From Agapanthus africanus (taxonomy: Eukaryota; Streptophyta; Magnoliopsida; Asparagales; Amaryllidaceae), in the NCBI GenBank assembly GCA_030015575.1, contig JASDDO010000001.1:135737988-135801987 (forward strand): a stretch of 64,000 bases of DNA, in the 5' to 3' direction. This document shows, piece after piece, positions 57,282-64,000 of this stretch (positions within the stretch are counted from its first letter, which is position 1; each line of letters begins with the position of its first letter). Under the pieces are notes generated by a model. The model searched no databases and was not told the origin of the DNA. It was given only the letters and a program-made list of their open reading frames with translations. The translations under genes and the position numbers were made by a program.

Positions 57282-59477
57282 TGTAGGGTTCCTAGGCACA
57301 CTAAAGAGGTCTCACAAGGCATCAATCATGCTAAATTCAAAATTTCGGTGCCGAGAAACCCTAATGCGATCGTTAACTAGAGTTTAGGCGAAATTATAAG
57401 CTAGTAAACAACATTACTGCTAAGTGAAAGTGGCTACAACCTTTGTAGATCCGGTCCTCCACTTCCTATGCTCCGTGTTGACATCCCTTCGCTGCGATCA
57501 CCATGATCCCGGACCCTAGCGATGGTTTCGTCGGAGAAATGATCGGGCTAGGTCGTTGACTTCGATGCCGAAGATGATCTACGTCGAGGCAACTCAAACT
57601 CAAGCTCCACCTTCACTAAGTCATGAAACTTGTGAAGAAAACACCCAATACAACATGGCAAGTGGTAGAGGATGAAGAAATAGGAAGTGGGTTCACTTTG
57701 GATTTGGATTTCTCACTTGATTTCATCACTTAAGAATTTTCAAGAATGGTTTTCTTTTTCTTCATGAAGAAGAAGAAGAAGAGAATGAAAAATCAATTAT
57801 CATTCAAATAATAATTCAAGTGAATACTTATCATAAAGCAACCATGGGTGAAGTTTACTCATGTAGAGAATAAACTAGGGTTTAGGTTGATGGTTAGGTT
57901 AAGGATAAAACAAAAATGGCAAAGATTTTCAAAGCTTCATGAATAAAACAAGAAAGCCACCATTTTATTTTAACCAAAATGAATAAATAAATGAATAAAT
58001 AAATTAAATATAAACCTTAACCATTAACCTAAACCATGGTTTAAAGCATACACACCCAAGTTTGCATGTATCATCAAACATGATACAATCTAGTGCACAA
58101 AACTATATCATATATACAATGTGCACATTCAAGTGAGAAAATAATCTTAAGTGAACCAATACTAGTTAATGTAAAGTAATATATCAAATATATAATTATA
58201 CATTAAATCATTAAATCAACACTTGATTTAACGATCCGGTCATATCGCATAAAACCGACTAATATCCAATGTATCGACTTATCGAATCAATTCTTGATTC
58301 GATAACTAGGTTATATCGCATACAACCAATCGATACAATCATCGCGAGAATAAAATACGGTATCACATACACGCATTATTCTCGGTCCCGCACATATCTC
58401 ATATGCGCTCCTATTTCGTTTCGCTTGAGCCAGGAAACCTCTGTGTAGGACTCTAAAGACTCGTCAATACGCCGGCAGCAGATGATGATCATATCAAGCA
58501 CTCACAAGCCGCAAGCGGTATGCTAAACGTAACGGCCACCCGAGTATTGAGCGATCAGAAGATCGACGAGCAAGCCCGCTCACACTCCTGTGAATCCAAC
58601 CAGTAACACTTACCGTACAGTCCGGTCTGATCATCTGATATATCGCATATCTCGCCTAGGGGTAGTAAACGTCAGACCCCAGTAGCTCGATAAGTCGTGT
58701 CGATATGAGGTCTATAACAGTTCGAGAAACTACTGGTAACACTTATCAGTAAATCTCAGCAACCCTGGCCAGGGATTTCCGGTTATAGCCAATCGAACAC
58801 AGCGCAACATCAACTCCATATACCGGGAGAGACGAATCCCCTCCTATAGCTCATTGCCTCCATGTGATTCGGGACTGTACCCAAAAGCCACTGTTTTGCA
58901 CGCCCTCTTGGACGTGGTAAGATGGAAATCAAAGCACAGTAGGAATCACACAAGACTCTATGACGATCTCGGGTCAACAGACTAACCTGTACCAGTGTCA
59001 CCAGAGAACTGCCATCTGACGTAAGGTATAGTACCATCTGGGAGTTCTCGGCGAGTCCGTCCAGTGTACCCAGTCTCCACTGAGCACCCGTATATCATCT
59101 CTGATGTCAAACACCAATGGATATGGGATCATCCATCGCCCATCTGTATGGGTCGAGAAGGTATACGCTAGTCTACTCTGGTATATCGATGCTCCGTCTC
59201 GATACACCCACGACTAGGGACCTTGAAGGATATACTTATAGACTACCATGTCCGCACTAGTATGATCCGCATCATAATCCAGGTAGTCAAGTACACATCC
59301 TAAGGGCTTTACCAACATGTAACAGAGAGACAATCAGTATACACGTTAAGGTAAAGAGCAACTAGATAGCATACTATCATGTCGAGCAAGAAAGTCCTCC
59401 CTATATATGTCCAAGCATCCACTACAATATACATCCTATGTATAGTAATGGCCTCTAGGGCATACATATAACTAACA
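57282..59477 (-). repeat. Copia LTR, solo or remnant (2196 bp)
   Basis: A complete LTR with ends TGTAGGGTTCC and CTAACA. No PBS or PPT is beside it, so it looks like a solo LTR, but the flanking bases TAGTT and TTTTT do not form a clear duplication. It shares subfamily marks with 62338-64000 that element 1 lacks (for example GCTCGATAAGTCGTGTCG). Confidence 0.85.
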
Positions 59478-59601
59478 TTTTTATGTCGTGATTGTTTTTG
59501 TTTTACATTTTTATGTGTATATTTTCATTTCATTCTTTTGTTAATAACTAACATAAAAAAAAACCTTCACCTCTTTTTTCATCCCCTCTTCTTTTCATAT
59601 C

Positions 59602-61134
59602 ATGGGTATTCCACATAGACCAACTTTTGCCGAATTTTGGTACACACAACCAGATATTTCTTCCTCCGGATCTTGTTTTGGTAGAACTTCAAACGATTCA
59701 TCCATGCCCAAAATCTCTTTGAAAGATCGGATAAACGCTTCTAGAAAGACCATATGGACACCATAATCCACGTCATATCAACTATTTCAAACTTTCATCG
59801 CTTCACATGTTGATACCCCTTCTGAGGGTAACATGGAGACTCTTAAATCAATGTCCTTTTCTGAACGTATTGCACAATCCCGTAGCCAATCTTTCACACC
59901 TTTCACCACTCCGAATTCTTTAGGACAACAATTCCAACCATCTTCCTATCAAGATGTTGATCCTAATCCTACCCATTCCACGCAACCATTTGATTCCTAT
60001 CAATCCTACCCAAGTTTTACACCTTCCGTAGACATCGCTTCTGAACATCAATTTCGGAGTTTTGCGTATCCAAACGAATTTGAATCTTTCATCAAAACCC
60101 CTTCTCAACCCATGTCTAGTCTTGAACGCACATTGGAAGAATTTCGGGTAGGTTCGTGCAGACAGATATAGGAATTGAATGCCTCCATGGCCATACTCAT
60201 ATAACTTTAAGAACCAGTAGCTAGCTCCCAACTTGCTCAAAATTTTTCCATGTATGATGTGGCAACAGAGTAATTTGACGATTTGAGTAATGAAATTGAA
60301 CCTTATAACCTTCAAAATCAAGCCTACTCGTTCCCAATTGAATTCCACAATTCCAGTTCCGAAGGTCTTACGAGTAGACCAAATGATTCACCAATTGAGG
60401 ATAGAATATTTAATGAGTTGTGCGATTATGTAGTGTTCAGTTTACCCGATTGTGAAGGGTTCCCTTGAAGTGAAACCGATGCCACACCCTTTGATCTCTA
60501 CATCCCCACTCTAGATAAATTAATGCAGTTAAACAATTCCATGTTCAAATCACTACAGGCTGTATTAATTTATTCAATCAATTTTCAACCTCAAGTTCAT
60601 ACTTCATTTCTTCCTTCCCTTCATCCGTTTTCTCATTTACCGAGACCGTATACCACTTCCATTCATACATGATCTCGCGTATTCTCCATTTCCTTTCTCC
60701 ACGCTCCCTTTCACCAACAATGGTCGCATCACGATAGAATATTTAAATGGTTGGTGTTAATTTTTTGTCTGTTTAAGGTCTTGTATAGATTGATGATGTT
60801 CCCTCCTCCTAACTTTGAACTTCAAATGCTTAATAGTGGAAACACTTTTTCACTTATGTTTGTGGAGATCTTTTTGTGTATATATATTTTGTTTATTTTT
60901 CTTTATATAAAAAAAACAAAAAAGAGCGAACCGACAGATTTTGACCCCTCAACAATTTTGCCTCTCGTTGTGTGGTCTGACAGTGAAGACACTGTCAAGT
61001 TTAAATTTGAAGGTGTCCTCGGTAAGCATTTCTATCTTTACATTCATTTGTATATTCTGTATTCGCATCCATATTTGAAAATCCATAAAATTCAGAAAAT
61101 TTTCCAAAAACAGAAAACTTTATCGTCAAGTTAG
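59602..61134 (+). pseudogene. Long decayed reading frame, probably gypsy gag-derived
   Basis: One phase of about 510 codons starts MGIPHRPTFAEFW at 59602 and continues in the same frame through 59833-60171, 60283-60468 and 60751-61134, broken by about seven stops (including near 59764, at 60169 and at 60466) but no frameshift that I can see. The first third is Ser/Pro/Gln-rich. A segment LERTLEEF..QI..ELNASMA resembles the linker of Athila/Tat Gag proteins, as judged from memory. The last third has a strongly hydrophobic stretch (FLCIYILFIFLY) then Lys and acidic residues. It lies downstream of a gypsy LTR and PBS, split from them by a copia LTR. A lineage-specific extra ORF is an alternative. 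Confidence 0.45.
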
Positions 61135-62337
61135 CTAATGAGAGAACTTAGATTCGAAATTCCAACGGTTTAGTTTGATAAGATAGGACCAACTAAATCC
61201 TTTTTTTAAAGATTTTGAAAACCTGAAAGATAACCATCTTTTGAATTTAATCATAGCTAATATACGTCTTTGCGTCACAGTATACATGTCGTAAGTTTTG
61301 AAAATCAGATGACAAGTTTGATATATCTTAAAACTTTTAAATTGATAAACTATTTTTTTAGGATCAAACAGGTTTGTTTTGAAATAAGTCTTATCAATAA
61401 TAGTTTATAAAGTGAAGTGGATATGAAGAATATTATTGAAACCTTAATAGGAACTAAGTCTGAAAAATAACTCATCTGGAACTTGATTGGAGTGATTACA
61501 CACCTTGAATACACAAACACGTTTTATCTTAAAAATACATGAACGACTGGTTATATCTCCGTTCGCATTGAATTGTTATGATTCGGTAAATTGTGTTTTT
61601 TTGTTTTAGGGCTTAGGTAACTTGGGCAATTAAGTCTGCCGGGGTGTCTCTACACCTAATACTCTAAAACCAATTGGTTTAGACGCATTGGCCCAAAACT
61701 CGCTAAGAAACATAGAAAGTCCATTTTACAATAAAATCAAGCAAGTGTTCTCTCCGACTTAAAATTCCTAACGGTTCTTTTTGTGAGAATAATTTTGACT
61801 AAAGACAAGTTTTTAAAAAAATATTTTTTAAATGGAGATATGAAGGTTTTATTTGATGATAAAAACTAATATACATTCATGAAGATGTGTATGAACAAAA
61901 ACAAGTAAAAAGTGGAGTGAAGAATGAGTCCTAGTTTTCTGCTAAGGACGAAAGAAATTCTGAATTTGAAATCTAACTGGAGAACGAAACTTGAGAGAAA
62001 CTTAAATATTTGTAAACTTATGTAATTCTTTTGAAGATTTATCCGATCTTTATTTTGTGACATTATGAATTTAATCGACCCTTTTGAAACATAACGACGC
62101 TATTTTGCACCCCACATAAAGACGTTTAAGATCTTAAGTTAAACAAGAAGTGAGGTATGAAAAATAAAGGTTCGATATTTCTAACTTACGATAATATAAT
62201 TTCTAGCTTTGATACTAAAGCTTAGGTTTAGAATCGACGGTTATTTCGTGAAACTAGCTTGAGAAGATTTTGTGGGTGTAATCCGCTGAAAACCATCAGC
62301 AAACAACACTCCTCTTACCAGTGATACCTAGAGATTT
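61135..62337. other. AT-rich DNA, no gene recognised
   Basis: Only short chance frames; probably more internal sequence of the decayed gypsy element. Near 62324 GTGATACCTAG weakly resembles a broken PBS before the next LTR. Confidence 0.4.
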
Positions 62338-64000
62338 TGTAGGGTTCCTAGGCACGCTAATGAGGTCTCACAAGGCATCAACCATGCCAATTTCAAATTT
62401 TACGGGTGCCGAGAAACCCTAATACGGATCGTTAACTAGATTTTAGGCGAAACCAATACAAGTAAACGACTTTACTCTAAGTGAACGGAAATACAACCTT
62501 TGTAGATCCGGTCCTCCACCTCCATAGCTCCGCAATGAAGTCTCCTCGCTGTCCAAATGAAATCCCGGGCTCTAGCGTCGGCTTCATCGGAGAAATGGGC
62601 GGGCAAGGTCGGCGGCTTCGTGCCGAAGATGATCTACGTCGAGACATCACAAGATCAAGCTCCGACTTCACCAAGTCATAAAACTTGTGAAGAAAACACC
62701 CTATACTACTTGGCAAGAGGTAGAGGATGAAGAAATAGGAAGTGGGTTCACTTTAGAATTGGATTTCTCACTCTTATTCATCAATCACCATTGATGAAGC
62801 AAGCTTCTTCATGTGAAGAAGAAGAAGAAGAAGATAATAATGTTATGATAAGAATCATTCAAAAGAAAATAAAAAATGCATACTTATCATAATCCAACCA
62901 TGGTCAAGTGTAGAGAATAAACTAGGGTTAGGTCAATGGTTAGGGTTAAGCATGAAGACAAAAATGGTGACTTAGTCAAAAGCTTCATGAAGCTTCAACA
63001 TGCATCCAAAGAAAGCCACCATTTTCCTTTCATATTCTTTTCCATAAAGAAATACATAAATAAATGAATAAATGAATAAAAGGAAAACCCTAACCATTAC
63101 ACAACCATGGTTTAATCTTTACACATAACCAAATAAGCATGTATCATCAAACATGATACAATCATGTGCACAAAAGTATATCACATATACAACTTGCACA
63201 ATTCAAGTGAGAAAATCCATTTAAAGTGAACCAATACTAGTTAATGCAAAGTAATAAATCAAATATATAATTATACATTAAATCATTAAATCAACACTTG
63301 ATTTAACGATCCGGTCATATCGCATATAACCGACTAGTATCCTATGTATCGGCTTATCGAACCAATCCTTGATTCGATAACTAGGTTATATCGCATATAA
63401 CCAATCGATACATTTATCGCGAGAATGGAATACGGTATCACATACACGCATTATTATCGGTCCCGCACATATCTCATATGCGCTCCTATTTCGTTTCGCT
63501 TGAGCCAGGAAACCTCTGTGTAGGACTCTAAAGACTCGTCAATACGCCGGCAGCGGATGATGATCATATCAAGCACCTACAAGCCGCAAGCGGTCTGCTA
63601 AACGTAACGGCCACCCGGGTATTGAGCGATCAGAAGATCGACGAGCAAGCCCGCTCACACTCCTGTGAATCCAACCAGTAACACTTACCGTACAGTCCGG
63701 TCTGATCGTCTGATATGTCGCATATCTCGTCTAGGGGTGGTAAACGTCAGACCCCAATAGCTCGATAAGTCGTGTCGATATGAGGTCTATAACAATTCGA
63801 GAAACTACTGGTAACACTTACCAGTAAATCTCAGCAACCCTGGCCAGGGATTTCCTGTTATAGCCAATCGAACACAGCGCAACATCAACTCCCTATACCG
63901 GGAGAGACGAATCCCCTCCTATCGCTCATTGCCTCCATGTGACTCGGGACTGTACCCAAAAACCACCGTTTTGCACGCCCTCTTGGACGTGGTAAGATGG
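62338..64000 (-). repeat. Copia LTR, cut by window end
   Basis: It starts TGTAGGGTTCCTAGGCACG and is homologous to 57282-58955 and 7120-8780. Whether an element follows lies outside the window. Confidence 0.9.

Overview
This window is nuclear DNA from a flowering plant, probably a eudicot with a large, repeat-rich genome. The evidence is Ty1/copia elements with a tRNA-iMet primer site and D,D35E integrase, Ty3/gypsy LTRs with an Athila/Tat-type tRNA-Asp primer site, a plant mobile domain (PMD) pseudogene, and Ulp1 (C48) peptidase exons in repeat-dense, AT-rich DNA. I found no intact host gene, rRNA, canonical tRNA or CRISPR array. The species call is an inference.

Layout. 1-9327: young minus-strand copia element 1, with its low-coordinate LTR cut by the window edge, a long leader, almost no gag and a frameshifted pol. 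9328-13850: a plus-strand gypsy LTR abutting a minus-strand gypsy gag and its probable 5' LTR, which carries a tRNA-like module. 13860-26400: AT-rich DNA packed with unusual repeats (22-bp TGTAACTTCTAAG arrays, 64-bp units with CAGACGTCTG palindromes, a 62-bp tandem array, TTAGTC/GACTAA hairpin repeats and a tandem array with units of about 100-133 bp). Inside it lie broken C48 peptidase exons (19.0-20.3 kb) and an unknown reading frame of about 270 codons with one amber stop (17.1-17.9 kb). 26405-35226: copia element 2, with pol facing left but bounded by two LTRs in inverted orientation. 35.4-36.5 kb: PMD pseudogene. 36.5-38.7 kb: AT-rich DNA with twin hairpins and microsatellites.

38722-54300: plus-strand copia element 4, a chain of partial LTR, pol tail plus polypurine tract (PPT), second LTR, primer binding site (PBS), leader and decayed gag. 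Its second LTR is split by the complete minus-strand copia element 3 (41029-50931, 5-bp target duplication AAACT). 54.6-62.3 kb: gypsy (Athila/Tat-like) LTR, PBS and a long decayed reading frame, interrupted by a copia LTR at 57282-59477. A further copia LTR runs off the window from 62338.

Nothing here acts as an operon. The functional logic is that of retrotransposons: LTR promoters, structured leaders, gag-protease-integrase-RT-RNase H polyproteins, and PBS/PPT priming sites. The strongest new-looking signals are a leader hairpin supported by a compensatory base-pair change among four elements, the LTR flanked by PPT on one side and PBS on the other, the inverted-LTR composite, and the palindromic repeat field around the C48 peptidase remnants.
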